A DNA stretch of 46,209 nt, from the IMG/VR virus record IMGVR_UViG_3300030450_001307, positions 1 through 46,209 of that record. One strand, 5' to 3'. Positions within the stretch are counted from its first letter, which is position 1, and the number at the start of each line of letters is the position of its first letter. A program made the position numbers and the translations under genes. A model generated the notes under the pieces. That model saw only the letters and a list, made by a program, of their open reading frames with translations, was not told the DNA's origin and searched no databases. This document shows positions 33,452 to 40,727 of the stretch, piece after piece. Source of the DNA: a virus.

Positions 33452-34333
33452 TTATACTATATCTTGGTTGTTAATATGTGGACATTGGTATCTAACTTCA
33501 CAATATTTCTTACACTTCATACCATCCCACGTTTCTTTTTTACTACATTTTTCTGGAGTTATATTCTTCTCTAAAGACTCTAGTAATTTATCTCTCTTGT
33601 CTCTAAAGTAATCTAGTAGATGATCGTTATGTATATAAGGAACCTCAACTAAGTATATGTTTTTCTCTATTCCTCTATCTCTAGCTGCTAGTATACCACC
33701 ATCTCTAACTGTCATCTGAACATACATACTCTCTACTTGATGACCAGTAGACTCTAACATATATCTATACATATTTATCTGCCAAGACCAATCTCCGAAA
33801 TCTGCTTTCTCTGGATTAGCCCAGTATCTTTTTACTTTCTTTGGAGTTCCTTTTCTACCCCACCTACCAGTTCTCTTATAAACTTCTCCACTAGGGTCAT
33901 CTTCTAAGAAGAATTCCATACCTAATATTTGAGATGCCTTATAAGAACCAGTATTTTTATAGTCTATTAAAGACTTTGTATCTTTATCATACAAATCTAC
34001 GATACCAGTTATATCTAGACCTTCTAACTGTATCTCTGCTTCTTCCTCGCTTGCGTTGTCCTCTAATTTTTTATGATGTAGAGTTCCTGCGAGAGAGAAA
34101 GCTAAGCTTTGAGGGTCTATATAATATTCTTCTGTTCTTTGTAGATAGGCTTGACAAGTACCATTGAGTAGCTCTGTAACAGATGGCTTTCTATCTGGAT
34201 CTCTCTGTTTAGCCATCTCTTTTAGAGCAGTAGGGTATACTCCCATTCTATTAATGTCTAGCTTGTTATTCTCTAGAGCATCTTCGAATGTTATAGTATC
34301 TCCTTCTGGATATATAAAACCTATAGCTGGCAT
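33452..34333 (-). CDS. Cas4/AddB-like Fe-S exonuclease
   Basis: 293 aa PD-(D/E)XK nuclease: H86-H87 in AGTLHHKKL, D113 in GIVDLYD, D124-x-K126 in LIDYKNTGS, and the QxxxY motif in QINMYRYML. The cysteines C60, C274, C278 and C284 match the one-plus-three arrangement that holds a 4Fe-4S cluster in Cas4 and AddB. It probably resects DNA ends to give the annealing protein single strands. Here it precedes that gene and lies behind a leftward promoter. There is no CRISPR array or Cas1, so an immunity role is not supported. Confidence 0.8.
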   Translation of the reverse strand: MPAIGFIYPEGDTITFEDALENNKLDINRMGVYPTALKEMAKQRDPDRKPSVTELLNGTCQAYLQRTEEYYIDPQSLAFSLAGTLHHKKLEDNASEEEAEIQLEGLDITGIVDLYDKDTKSLIDYKNTGSYKASQILGMEFFLEDDPSGEVYKRTGRWGRKGTPKKVKRYWANPEKADFGDWSWQINMYRYMLESTGHQVESMYVQMTVRDGGILAARDRGIEKNIYLVEVPYIHNDHLLDYFRDKRDKLLESLEKNITPEKCSKKETWDGMKCKKYCEVRYQCPHINNQDIV

Positions 34334-34356
34334 TTATTTTCCTTTCTCATAGTCAC

Positions 34357-34385
34357 AATATAGTAATTTAAAAAATATATATCAA
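34357..34385 (-). promoter_or_regulatory. Leftward sigma70-like promoter for the recombination genes
   Basis: On the minus strand TTGATA (34385-34380), 17 bp, TATATT (34362-34357). Start of transcription near 34350, about 17 bases before the nuclease ATG. Its -35 box lies 14 bp from the -35 box of a rightward promoter. Confidence 0.7.
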
Positions 34386-34399
34386 GTAGTATTTTTTCC

Positions 34400-34428
34400 T
34401 TGACAAGTAGTCTAAAAGTCCTTATATT
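34400..34428 (+). promoter_or_regulatory. Rightward promoter with no sense gene (antisense)
   Basis: TTGACA (34400-34405), 17 bp, TATATT (34423-34428). It shares 20 identical bases (34412-34431) with the methyltransferase promoter at 42307-42326. It faces a run of minus-strand genes, so any RNA would be antisense or non-coding. Confidence 0.65.
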
Positions 34429-34484
34429 GTAACCACGTTCAGAGGGTTAATAATTATATAATATATATATATATAACTATATTA

Positions 34485-34706
34485 CTATTCAGTTTCATAA
34501 TTACAATTACAATTATTTCTATGGTTTGATATCATACTATCTAAAGTCTCATAAGCAGTATAAACATCTAAGTTATTTGGTTCTACATTATCCCATTCAT
34601 CCCAATTAACATTATTAGCTATCTTCATTGCTTCTTCTTTATTATTAGCCTCTACAACCATTGTGCAGTCTGTTGCTAACGTTCCATATACTTCAAACTT
34701 TTTCAT
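34485..34706 (-). CDS. 73-aa protein, unknown
   Basis: KFEVYGTLATDCTMVVEANN and KEEAMKIANNV suggest a small beta-alpha domain of the type seen in many phage proteins with 'EA..A' helices. The end is Asn/Cys-rich (CNCNYETE). It is the gene that a transcript from the 34400 promoter would oppose. SD AAGGAGG-like sequence (GAAAGGAGGTAAGTA) precedes the ATG. Confidence 0.55.
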   Translation of the reverse strand: MKKFEVYGTLATDCTMVVEANNKEEAMKIANNVNWDEWDNVEPNNLDVYTAYETLDSMISNHRNNCNCNYETE

Positions 34707-34749
34707 TACTTACCTCCTTTCTATTATACATATTACTATTTAATATATT

Positions 34750-34872
34750 TTATATAAAAGGAATTTCTATAGGTTCATATATATCTGCTGGAAACATATA
34801 CCATAGAATCATTACTAGAATTATTGGTATTAATATACTACCAGTCGTATAGAATGAATTTTTATAGTACAT
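34750..34872 (-). CDS. 40-aa membrane peptide
   Basis: ATG at 34872 overlaps the stop of the upstream gene (TAATG), then 40 codons. A hydrophobic helix TGSILIPIILVMILWYMF follows a short polar start; the end is acidic (PADIYEPIEIPF). A small inner-membrane protein made early might affect superinfection or host membrane, but nothing specific can be shown. Confidence 0.55.
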   Translation of the reverse strand: MYYKNSFYTTGSILIPIILVMILWYMFPADIYEPIEIPFI

Positions 34873-35108
34873 TACATTACTTCTCTTTCTTTGTTCTTTA
34901 AGTATTCAAATACTTCATCGTAAACATTTGTAATATCTTCATTTAAGGTACGGCAATGGTCTATTTCTTTAACCCATTCTACCTTTTCTGAAAATAGTTT
35001 TGTAAGTAACCATTCTACCTCACCTCTAGTATCATCGCATTCATCTATTATCCAATCGGTAACTTTTTTAATATTACTTTTAAGTGTTGGATTGTTAGCA
35101 ATAGCCAT
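34872..35108 (-). CDS. Small helical acidic protein
   Basis: 78 aa from ATG 35108, which shares bases with the previous stop (TGATG). Helices VTDWIIDECDDTRGEVEWLL and VYDEVFEYLKNKE. No cysteine motif or enzyme signature. Co-translated with the zinc ribbon before it and the membrane peptide after it. Confidence 0.5.
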   Translation of the reverse strand: MAIANNPTLKSNIKKVTDWIIDECDDTRGEVEWLLTKLFSEKVEWVKEIDHCRTLNEDITNVYDEVFEYLKNKEREVM

Positions 35109-35266
35109 CACTCTACCTCACTTTCATACCTACCACATTTTATACATTCCCTTAGTCTTTCACCATTTCTGTATTTAGCATCTTGGTCTTTATTAATATC
35201 AAATACAGAATCTCGCTTACAATCGTTACAATATTCTATTTTAGTTTTTCTTTTATCTTGTATCAC
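35108..35266 (-). CDS. 52-aa zinc ribbon (GTG start)
   Basis: Starts at GTG 35266 with GAGAGG 4 bases upstream and ends TGA at 35108. YCNDCKRD (C13xxC16) and CIKCGRY (C41xxC44) form one zinc ribbon. It directly follows the amidoligase gene. It may be DNA- or protein-binding. Confidence 0.6.
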   Translation of the reverse strand: MIQDKRKTKIEYCNDCKRDSVFDINKDQDAKYRNGERLRECIKCGRYESEVE

Positions 35267-35291
35267 TTTACCTCTCTTTCTTTGTTTATGT

Positions 35292-36578
35292 TTATATATA
35301 GAACTCCAAAGCTCTATAATCTTCTTTCTGTTCTGTGTTGTAGAACTTAGTTAATCTAGATCGAACATAGTTTGTAGTTTCTACTCCTAGCCTAAGATAT
35401 CTAGCAAAGTTACCAAAGGTTAGATTACGTTCCTCTATTATATGCTGAAGAGTCTTAATGTATCTATGCTTGGATATTATATTGTCCATATCATCCTCTC
35501 TACAATATGTCGATAATAGCTTACCAGTATCTACAATCTTCTGACATATAGTAATCCAATTATGTATCTTTATTGGATTAAGAGTGCCAGAGTGATACCT
35601 AAACTCTATAGAGCCGTTAATAATCCTAGAGTGCATATTCATACCACAATATCTAGCATCATTATACTTATCGTAAGAGGGGTAAGCTCCCCAAGCTTGA
35701 TACCAAGAGTTTATAAACTCTTCACTACTATCTATACTCAATATCTGTTCTCTACTTAAAGGTATTCTCCTTGCCCATCTAGTAGTTACCCTAGAGGGAG
35801 GCATCATCTTATAGATAATGTCTTGAGCAGACTTACCTAATAGTAGAGTCCATTTCAAGTCTTGATAGTCTAGGTCTCTAGCATCAACGTGTACGTGTAG
35901 ACCACAGCTTTTATTTATATAGTAGAATCCACTATTTAGATAACGAAGCATAGTATCTATAGACGTTCTCATAACGTCTCCTTGCATAGGTCTTTTCATA
36001 ACCCACTCTACACCTCTATCCTCTTCAAACTCTCCTACGTTAATACTACCATCGCTAACTGGTCTGAATCTAGGAGAATATTCTAATTCTCCATTATCAA
36101 TCATCTCCCAGAAATCACTATGGTTAGTGACACATTCTATCTCCAATCCTATATGTCTATCAGATTGTCCTTCTAATATACTTCCGTCTACCATCTCTTT
36201 TACATTGTAACTCTCTAAGTCTACATCATCTCCATCTCCTGGGTCACAATTCTCACAGTAATACTCTTCAGCACGTTCTCTCCATATAAGATCGTCTCTC
36301 CAACTATCTTCTCCACATTCAGAACAGCAACCTATGTAATCGTGATAGCAATCCTCGCAATATAGCATATCTCCATAATGTTGAGATTGTTCTATTGGGA
36401 AGTCATCATTACAACTTTCACAATAGAAGGTATGCTCTCCATAACAATCATCACATAGAGTCTCCATTCCATTTATATTTGTAGTATGTTTTAAGGAATC
36501 TGCTCCGTTGGTGAACTCATCCTCGCAACAATCACAACTATAACTTTCTTTTTCTTTGTTTATTTCAGACATAGACAC
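35292..36578 (-). CDS. Zinc-ribbon-fused amidoligase (Amidoligase_2)
   Basis: 428 aa. Residues 15-111 have six Cys pairs (C15, C42, C53, C74, C85 and C108 with their partners), i.e. about three zinc ribbons. Residues 143-355 are an ATP-dependent carboxylate-amine ligase of the glutamine-synthetase-like fold: GLEIEC (144-149), SDGSI (175-179), CGLHVHVDA (225-233) and GMNMHSRIINGSIEFRYHSG (312-331). It should join an amine or ammonia to a carboxylate. Amidoligase_2 genes are known to neighbour class II glutamine amidotransferases, as here (36868-38034). The substrate is unknown; the ribbons may bind DNA, RNA or a protein target. Confidence 0.85.
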   Translation of the reverse strand: MSMSEINKEKESYSCDCCEDEFTNGADSLKHTTNINGMETLCDDCYGEHTFYCESCNDDFPIEQSQHYGDMLYCEDCYHDYIGCCSECGEDSWRDDLIWRERAEEYYCENCDPGDGDDVDLESYNVKEMVDGSILEGQSDRHIGLEIECVTNHSDFWEMIDNGELEYSPRFRPVSDGSINVGEFEEDRGVEWVMKRPMQGDVMRTSIDTMLRYLNSGFYYINKSCGLHVHVDARDLDYQDLKWTLLLGKSAQDIIYKMMPPSRVTTRWARRIPLSREQILSIDSSEEFINSWYQAWGAYPSYDKYNDARYCGMNMHSRIINGSIEFRYHSGTLNPIKIHNWITICQKIVDTGKLLSTYCREDDMDNIISKHRYIKTLQHIIEERNLTFGNFARYLRLGVETTNYVRSRLTKFYNTEQKEDYRALEFYI

Positions 36579-36581
36579 CTC

Positions 36582-36896
36582 CTAAGCTATTCCGTGATTA
36601 GTAGTAACCATATAGAAAGACAGATAGTTCTTCTCTCTAAGCCAACCTATTCTCTTTAATGTATCGAATATGTCTTTTGGCTCTAAAGATTTAACCTTTA
36701 TGTTTTCCATATCTATCATTCTATCAGCTAGAAATTTGATATAATGTCCAAACGATCGAGTGTCTGTAAAAGGGTTGCTCTTAGCTTTTTTATAGAGCTT
36801 ACGCAATGCCTCTTCTTTTGTCTTGTATCGTATTGGAGATTGTATACCAACTATCATAGCTACCTTCTTAGAGCTGAAAGGATGCTTGTTCTTCAT
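36582..36896 (-). CDS. Linker gene between amidotransferase and amidoligase
   Basis: 104 aa, basic, with KTKEEALRKLYKKAKSNPFT and FGHYIKFLADRMIDMENIKV. It overlaps the amidotransferase gene by 29 bases and ends 3 bases before the amidoligase, so the three are co-translated. Possible substrate, substrate carrier or adaptor of the system. No family recognised. Confidence 0.55.
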   Translation of the reverse strand: MKNKHPFSSKKVAMIVGIQSPIRYKTKEEALRKLYKKAKSNPFTDTRSFGHYIKFLADRMIDMENIKVKSLEPKDIFDTLKRIGWLREKNYLSFYMVTTNHGIA

Positions 36897-38034
36897 CGTA
36901 ATCTCCTTTCATATAGAAGTCATCTACATAGCATTTCTCACACAGATACTCGTCATTAGCTTTGTATGTGTCTCCCTCTGTAGAATCACAGCTACCACAA
37001 TTTATACCATCTTTCATAGCCTCTTTGATATCTAACTCTGAATTTACTTTGTATTCACAATCATAACAGATATAAGATTTCTTATCTTCGTTATAGATAA
37101 TCTCTACGTAATCAACTTTCTTATTGCAAGAGTCGCAATCTATTGTTTTCCAATCTTCATAGTGGTCACTATATCCAAACGTATTATAGTTGTAATTGTA
37201 ATTACGACTATTCTCCATAATATAGTTAGCTTCTAGAGAATTGGTTACATAAGACTTCTCTTCGTAGACAAGTTCTTTATCTGTAAACTTATGTGTATTA
37301 AATGTGTATAACTTATCCACATCTAGTGTATGTATCTCTTCAGTATATAGAGACCAGAGCTCATCGTATATATAAGCTGTACCCTTACCATCATCTTCCT
37401 CTATACACGCATCTTCTATAGCTGATTCTAATATCTCTTTTGTAGAGGCATAGAATAAAACTCTAGCTTCACTCCAGTATACATAATGACAAGGTCTACC
37501 ATCTTCTCGTAATAGATGCAATGTGTTCTTATTGTCTCTAGTCCAAGCCAATGCGTAGTCTCCATAGATTTCATCTAGACATTCTTGTAGGTTATTGTTG
37601 GCATCAAATAGAGCAAACACAGCCTCAGAATCTACCTCGTATACTCTCTTTTTGTTTACGGATATATCCTCGTGATTGAAAATCATTCCATTATGAGTTC
37701 CAATAATAGAGCCGCAGTTAAAAGGATGAGCATTTCTTAGAGACTTGCTTCCGTGAGTAGCAAACCTAGTATGACCTAGGACTACTGACGATTCCAAGCT
37801 TATCTCTGGTACGATCTTTCTCTTCCAGTCTTTACTCTTAACAAAATTACTAGACTTCTTTAGAGACTTAAAGATTAAAGGATTCTTACACTCGTCTATA
37901 ATAGCTATCCCAGTAGAGTGTGTACCTCTAATCTCTGACTCTATAAGTAGATTCTTCATAATCTGCCTTATAACTCCTAGTTGCTCTGGAGTCTGTGCGT
38001 TGCTCTGCTTTGCAAAGCCTGCTATACCACACAT
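36868..38034 (-). CDS. Class II glutamine amidotransferase fused to zinc ribbons
   Basis: 388 aa. C2 in MCGIAGFAKQ is the Ntn-hydrolase nucleophile after Met removal. GTHSTGIAI, LGHTRFATHG (R90) and GTHNGMIFN (N115, G116) with D135-S136-E137 are the other conserved sites. It should release ammonia from glutamine, presumably for the amidoligase. The C-terminal 90 residues hold two zinc ribbons (C300/C303 with C323/C326, and C346/C349 with C365/C368). No synthase or isomerase domain is fused, unlike PurF, GlmS or AsnB. Confidence 0.88.
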   Translation of the reverse strand: MCGIAGFAKQSNAQTPEQLGVIRQIMKNLLIESEIRGTHSTGIAIIDECKNPLIFKSLKKSSNFVKSKDWKRKIVPEISLESSVVLGHTRFATHGSKSLRNAHPFNCGSIIGTHNGMIFNHEDISVNKKRVYEVDSEAVFALFDANNNLQECLDEIYGDYALAWTRDNKNTLHLLREDGRPCHYVYWSEARVLFYASTKEILESAIEDACIEEDDGKGTAYIYDELWSLYTEEIHTLDVDKLYTFNTHKFTDKELVYEEKSYVTNSLEANYIMENSRNYNYNYNTFGYSDHYEDWKTIDCDSCNKKVDYVEIIYNEDKKSYICYDCEYKVNSELDIKEAMKDGINCGSCDSTEGDTYKANDEYLCEKCYVDDFYMKGDYDEEQASFQL

Positions 38035-38125
38035 ATATTTCTCTCTTTCTTTGATTGTAGAATACTATCTCATAGGCAATTCCCTTTCGATAATATTCTT
38101 GGTTGTTTGTTTTTCATCTATACTG

Positions 38126-38296
38126 CTACCTCTCTCTTGTAGGTAATTCTTTTAAATCTGTATATATCTCTAATACTTTTTCTATAGACTCGTGTACGTC
38201 TATATTCCTAACATTACTATCTTTAGTATGATATATATTTCCTAAATCTTCTATAGATTTATATAATCTATCTAATAATTTAAATGTTATATCCAT
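38126..38296 (-). CDS. 56-aa helical protein, unknown
   Basis: ATG 38296 overlaps the upstream stop (TAATG). ITFKLLDRLYKSIEDLGNIY and VHESIEKVLEIYTDLKELPT form two amphipathic helices. A gap of about 90 bases separates it from the amidotransferase ATG. No known family. Confidence 0.52.
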   Translation of the reverse strand: MDITFKLLDRLYKSIEDLGNIYHTKDSNVRNIDVHESIEKVLEIYTDLKELPTRER

Positions 38297-38496
38297 TAGA
38301 TTTTCTCTTCTATTACTTCTAATAATCGCAATGCTATCTCTTTTGCTTCGTCTCTAGTTAATACCATTGAAATACTTTTTCTATAGATTTGCTCTTCTGT
38401 TAGTCTCCTACTAACTAGATACATTAAACCTTTCTCGCCTCCAAAGAATCTTGTTATTTTGATTCCGTCTATATTGGTTTTAAATTCTGTACTCAT
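38296..38496 (-). CDS. 66-aa protein, unknown
   Basis: A beta start (FKTNIDGIKITRFFGGEKGL, MYLVSRRLTEEQ) then a helix (TRDEAKEIALRLLEVIEE), a simple alpha/beta domain. It begins one base after its upstream neighbour's stop and is coupled downstream. Unknown function. Confidence 0.52.
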   Translation of the reverse strand: MSTEFKTNIDGIKITRFFGGEKGLMYLVSRRLTEEQIYRKSISMVLTRDEAKEIALRLLEVIEEKI

Positions 38497-38497
38497 T

Positions 38498-38650
38498 TTA
38501 TCTCCCTATGGTATCTTCTATCCACCATATCACTCTCTTTGTTGTTATGTAGCCTAATGTTCCTAATAGACCACCGAACGCATATAACATATGTGCTAGA
38601 CCGTGAGGCTCTCCACATAGTCCTAGTAGATGTTTGATTGTATCTATCAT
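38498..38650 (-). CDS. 50-aa membrane-associated protein
   Basis: ATG 38650 overlaps the upstream stop, with GGAGATAGT before it. Two hydrophobic segments (GLAHMLYAFGGLLGTLGYIT and a short first helix), a basic hinge (TTKR), then Trp-rich VIWWIEDT. Probably in the inner membrane. Early expression might point to host takeover or superinfection exclusion; this is inference. Confidence 0.55.
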   Translation of the reverse strand: MIDTIKHLLGLCGEPHGLAHMLYAFGGLLGTLGYITTKRVIWWIEDTIGR

Positions 38651-38889
38651 ACTATCTCCTTTTCTTTATTTACTTTTCTAGTTATTAATACTAATACATA
38701 TTCTAAAGCTTCTATCCAACCTTTGTCTATATCATTCATATAAGATATATCTATAGTATTAAGATTTAAATATCTATAATTTTCTTTTATATCAATTATA
38801 GTAGTCTCTATATCTTTTTGTATATCGTCAATCTGTTTATCGTAGGTCTTTATTATATTAGAGACTCTAGGGTCTATCTTATCTGCCAT
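38647..38889 (-). CDS. 80-aa helical protein, unknown
   Basis: Starts at ATG 38889 (MADKIDPRVSN) behind AAGAAAGAAATTTAT; earlier ATGs lie in the previous gene. Helical coil (YDKQIDDIQKDIETTIIDIK) then IDKGWIEALEYVLVLITRKV. No motif. Confidence 0.5.
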   Translation of the reverse strand: MADKIDPRVSNIIKTYDKQIDDIQKDIETTIIDIKENYRYLNLNTIDISYMNDIDKGWIEALEYVLVLITRKVNKEKEIV

Positions 38890-39034
38890 ATAAATTTCTT
38901 TCTTTCTCTCTATACCATATAGCATAGAGTTGTTTCTTTGTCTTGGAGTCGCCATCACTCTTAGACGTGTTAAAGTATTTAGCGTACCACTCTACCAATT
39001 GCCACTTTCTATGATGTGGGCATCTACTTTTCAT
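38879..39034 (-). CDS. 51-aa basic protein, unknown
   Basis: ATG 39034 overlaps the previous gene's end. CPHHRKWQLVEWYAKYFNTS then KTKKQLYAIWYREKE: Trp/Tyr and Lys-rich with a helix that resembles small DNA-binding or phage-encoded HTH-less helical motifs. Too short for a family call. Confidence 0.42.
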   Translation of the reverse strand: MKSRCPHHRKWQLVEWYAKYFNTSKSDGDSKTKKQLYAIWYREKERNLYGR

Positions 39035-39269
39035 TTTTTCTACAATGCCATTGACTATATGGTTCATCGTACCAGTCTGTCCAGTATATACTCTCCATCT
39101 TTAAGTCTTCTCTAAAAAGTTTTTTTGTATACCCATCTTTAAATAGACATTTATCTGAGCATCTATAATCTGCACCATCTCCACCACACCATCCCTCCCA
39201 CATTCCTTTATTACAACCATCGCATTCTCTAGGTGCTTCTTTATTATATCTTTTGATATTGTCTACCAT
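39024..39269 (-). CDS. Cys-rich zinc-binding small protein
   Basis: 81 aa with CDGCNKG, a Cys in WEGWCGG, CSDKC and a final HC. These can hold one or two zinc ions. The pattern recalls short 'CxxC...CSDKCxF' zinc fingers (DUF2256/DUF2116-like). Function unknown. Overlaps both neighbours. Confidence 0.55.
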   Translation of the reverse strand: MVDNIKRYNKEAPRECDGCNKGMWEGWCGGDGADYRCSDKCLFKDGYTKKLFREDLKMESIYWTDWYDEPYSQWHCRKNEK

Positions 39270-39526
39270 TTAGCTACTCTATCTTTAATGTAGTCTTTAA
39301 ATCTTCTGTATATAGACCTCTTAGCTAGAGATAACTTGTCTTGTAGATAATCTATTTGACTCTCTAAGTTAGGTATTAAATTTGGATTATCAATTATTCT
39401 ACTAATAATTTCATCGCTATTTATTTTGTCTATACGTTTTTGCTTCTCTGCAATTTTACTCTCTAGCTCTGCAACTCTCTCTTGAGATTTAGTTAGAGCG
39501 TCCCATATTTTCTTACTTTCAGCCAT
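39263..39526 (-). CDS. Coiled-coil small protein
   Basis: 87 aa. Heptad helix KSQERVAELESKIAEKQKRI then LESQIDYLQDKLSLAKRSIY and a basic end (RRFKDYIKDRVAKW). Likely a dimer, possibly nucleic-acid binding. No domain name can be given. Confidence 0.52.
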   Translation of the reverse strand: MAESKKIWDALTKSQERVAELESKIAEKQKRIDKINSDEIISRIIDNPNLIPNLESQIDYLQDKLSLAKRSIYRRFKDYIKDRVAKW

Positions 39527-39551
39527 AGTATATACTCCTCTCTATATTATT

Positions 39552-39722
39552 TTAATATGTTACTAGCTTATCGTCTACCATCTCATTGGCTATATAAGCT
39601 GTGGTTATTCTATCTATAGTCCTCTTATAGGTTATGCCTCTTAATAGAGCAAGTCTTTCTCTCTGCTCGTCCCAGTCTCTACTACGAAACACCTCTATGC
39701 CATCTACGTATATAACATACAT
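39552..39722 (-). CDS. 56-aa protein, unknown
   Basis: ATG 39722 with GAGAGGAGT 8 bases upstream. MYVIYVDGIEVFRSRDWDEQ, then a helix (RERLALLRGITYKRTI) and TTAYIANEMVDDKLVTY. A compact alpha/beta protein. Not seen in longer frames because of its length. Confidence 0.55.
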   Translation of the reverse strand: MYVIYVDGIEVFRSRDWDEQRERLALLRGITYKRTIDRITTAYIANEMVDDKLVTY

Positions 39723-39755
39723 ATATATGTACTCCTCTCTAGGTTGATTGGTTGT

Positions 39756-40145
39756 CTACCAGGTTCTTTCCTCTCTCAGTATCGGTCTTGCGAGACGAGG
39801 GTCGATCTTGGAGACTGGCATCACTCTCTTAGTTCCTACCAGTCTATGTCTTTTGATTCTATTTCGCATCAGTCTCTCTTCTTCCATTCTCTCGAAGAGC
39901 ACCAGTATACGATGTATCTTTCTATATCTAATTCTTTTGTCTCTATCGTAAATCTCTACATCTTTACCTTCTCTATAATCTTTCTTCCTCAGAGACATAA
40001 AAATATCTATCAATACCCTTAGTTTATCGAGCTCTAATTCATCTCCATTGGGTAGCACTAGATAGAACTTTTCATTCTCTCTAAAGACCTCATATTTAGA
40101 GACATCTTTTTTCTGCTCTATATGGTCAATAATTGTATATGACAT
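39756..40145 (-). CDS. 129-aa basic protein, unknown
   Basis: N-terminal beta hairpin (YEVFRENEKFYLVLPNGDEL), then Arg-rich helices (DKRIRYRKIHRILVLFERME) and KRHRLVGTKRV near the end. It is very basic after residue 50, suggesting DNA or RNA binding. It starts just below the 64-bp palindrome. Unknown. Confidence 0.55.
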   Translation of the reverse strand: MSYTIIDHIEQKKDVSKYEVFRENEKFYLVLPNGDELELDKLRVLIDIFMSLRKKDYREGKDVEIYDRDKRIRYRKIHRILVLFERMEEERLMRNRIKRHRLVGTKRVMPVSKIDPRLARPILREERTW

Positions 40146-40211
40146 CTTCTCTCTATCTTCCTTTCCTCTATATAAAAATTTTATCTATAAAAAAAAACTC
40201 TACGAAAGTAT

Positions 40212-40275
40212 GATCATTAACACAAAGGGAAAAAAATTCCTCTAGGAGGAAAAATTTTCCCTTCGTTCTATGATC
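40212..40275. repeat. 64-bp imperfect palindrome
   Basis: Outer arms GATCAT/ATGATC (40212-40217 and 40270-40275). Inner arms AAGGG...CCTC and GAGG...CCCTT, centred near 40244, with a 3-base internal mismatch. One half (40246-40263) recurs exactly at 40794-40811 beside the phased repeats. It sits in the 142-base gap after the 96-aa gene, so it could act as a terminator, as a cruciform or as a protein site. Confidence 0.6.
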
Positions 40276-40287
40276 TGCTCGGTCTCT

Positions 40288-40578
40288 CTAAGACTTTACG
40301 TTTGCACCATTGATTCTTATTAGAGCCTTAGAGCCGTCTTTTTTAGTAAACTCTATGGTATTAGAATTACTATTTAACTTGATTAAATCTCTAATAGCTG
40401 TTTGAATCTGTTGCTTTTTAGAGCCATCTTTGTAGTCTTTGACTAGATATTCAGTATAGAGCATATTGGCTTTAACACCTTTGACTCTGTATTCACTCAT
40501 ATCTGTACCAGTCTTTTTTAATAACTCATAAGTCTCGGGCTTTAGAGCTTCTCTAGTATCTTTTTTATTTGTAGACAT
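40288..40578 (-). CDS. First gene of the leftward operon, unknown
   Basis: 96 aa from ATG 40578, chosen because AAGGA lies 7 bases before it. Basic, with KPETYELLKKTGTDMSEYRV, TEYLVKDYKDGSKKQQIQTA and a beta end (IEFTKKDGSKALIRING). Placed next to the candidate origin, it may be a regulator or origin-binding factor; that is only inference. Confidence 0.52.
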   Translation of the reverse strand: MSTNKKDTREALKPETYELLKKTGTDMSEYRVKGVKANMLYTEYLVKDYKDGSKKQQIQTAIRDLIKLNSNSNTIEFTKKDGSKALIRINGANVKS

Positions 40579-40639
40579 ATAAATGTCCTTTCTTAGTTGC
40601 GATTTCATAGAGTGTAGGAAGCAGTCTATTCGATATGCT

Positions 40640-40674
40640 CTCTATTATACATATAACTCTATTATACATATATC
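40640..40674 (-). promoter_or_regulatory. Duplicated -10-like element before the leftward operon
   Basis: CTCTATTATACATAT occurs twice, 18 bp apart, giving two TATAAT boxes on the minus strand 65-85 bases before the first gene. No good -35 box is found, so an activator or another sigma use is possible. Confidence 0.4.
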
Positions 40675-40698
40675 TCTCAAATGAAATCTGGTTTTTGT

Positions 40699-40727
40699 TT
40701 GACATAAAAGAAATTAACGATTATTTT
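40699..40727 (+). promoter_or_regulatory. Weak rightward promoter into the repeat region
   Basis: TTGACA (40699-40704), 17 bp, TATTTT (40722-40727). It would send RNA across the phased repeats, where no gene exists; a primer or regulatory RNA is possible. Confidence 0.35.

Noticed and set aside
34661-34852. 63-aa hydrophobic frame on the + strand, as a product of the rightward promoter
   Set aside because: It begins with TTG without a ribosome site, is antisense to two better frames, and its hydrophobic nature mirrors the opposite-strand membrane peptide.
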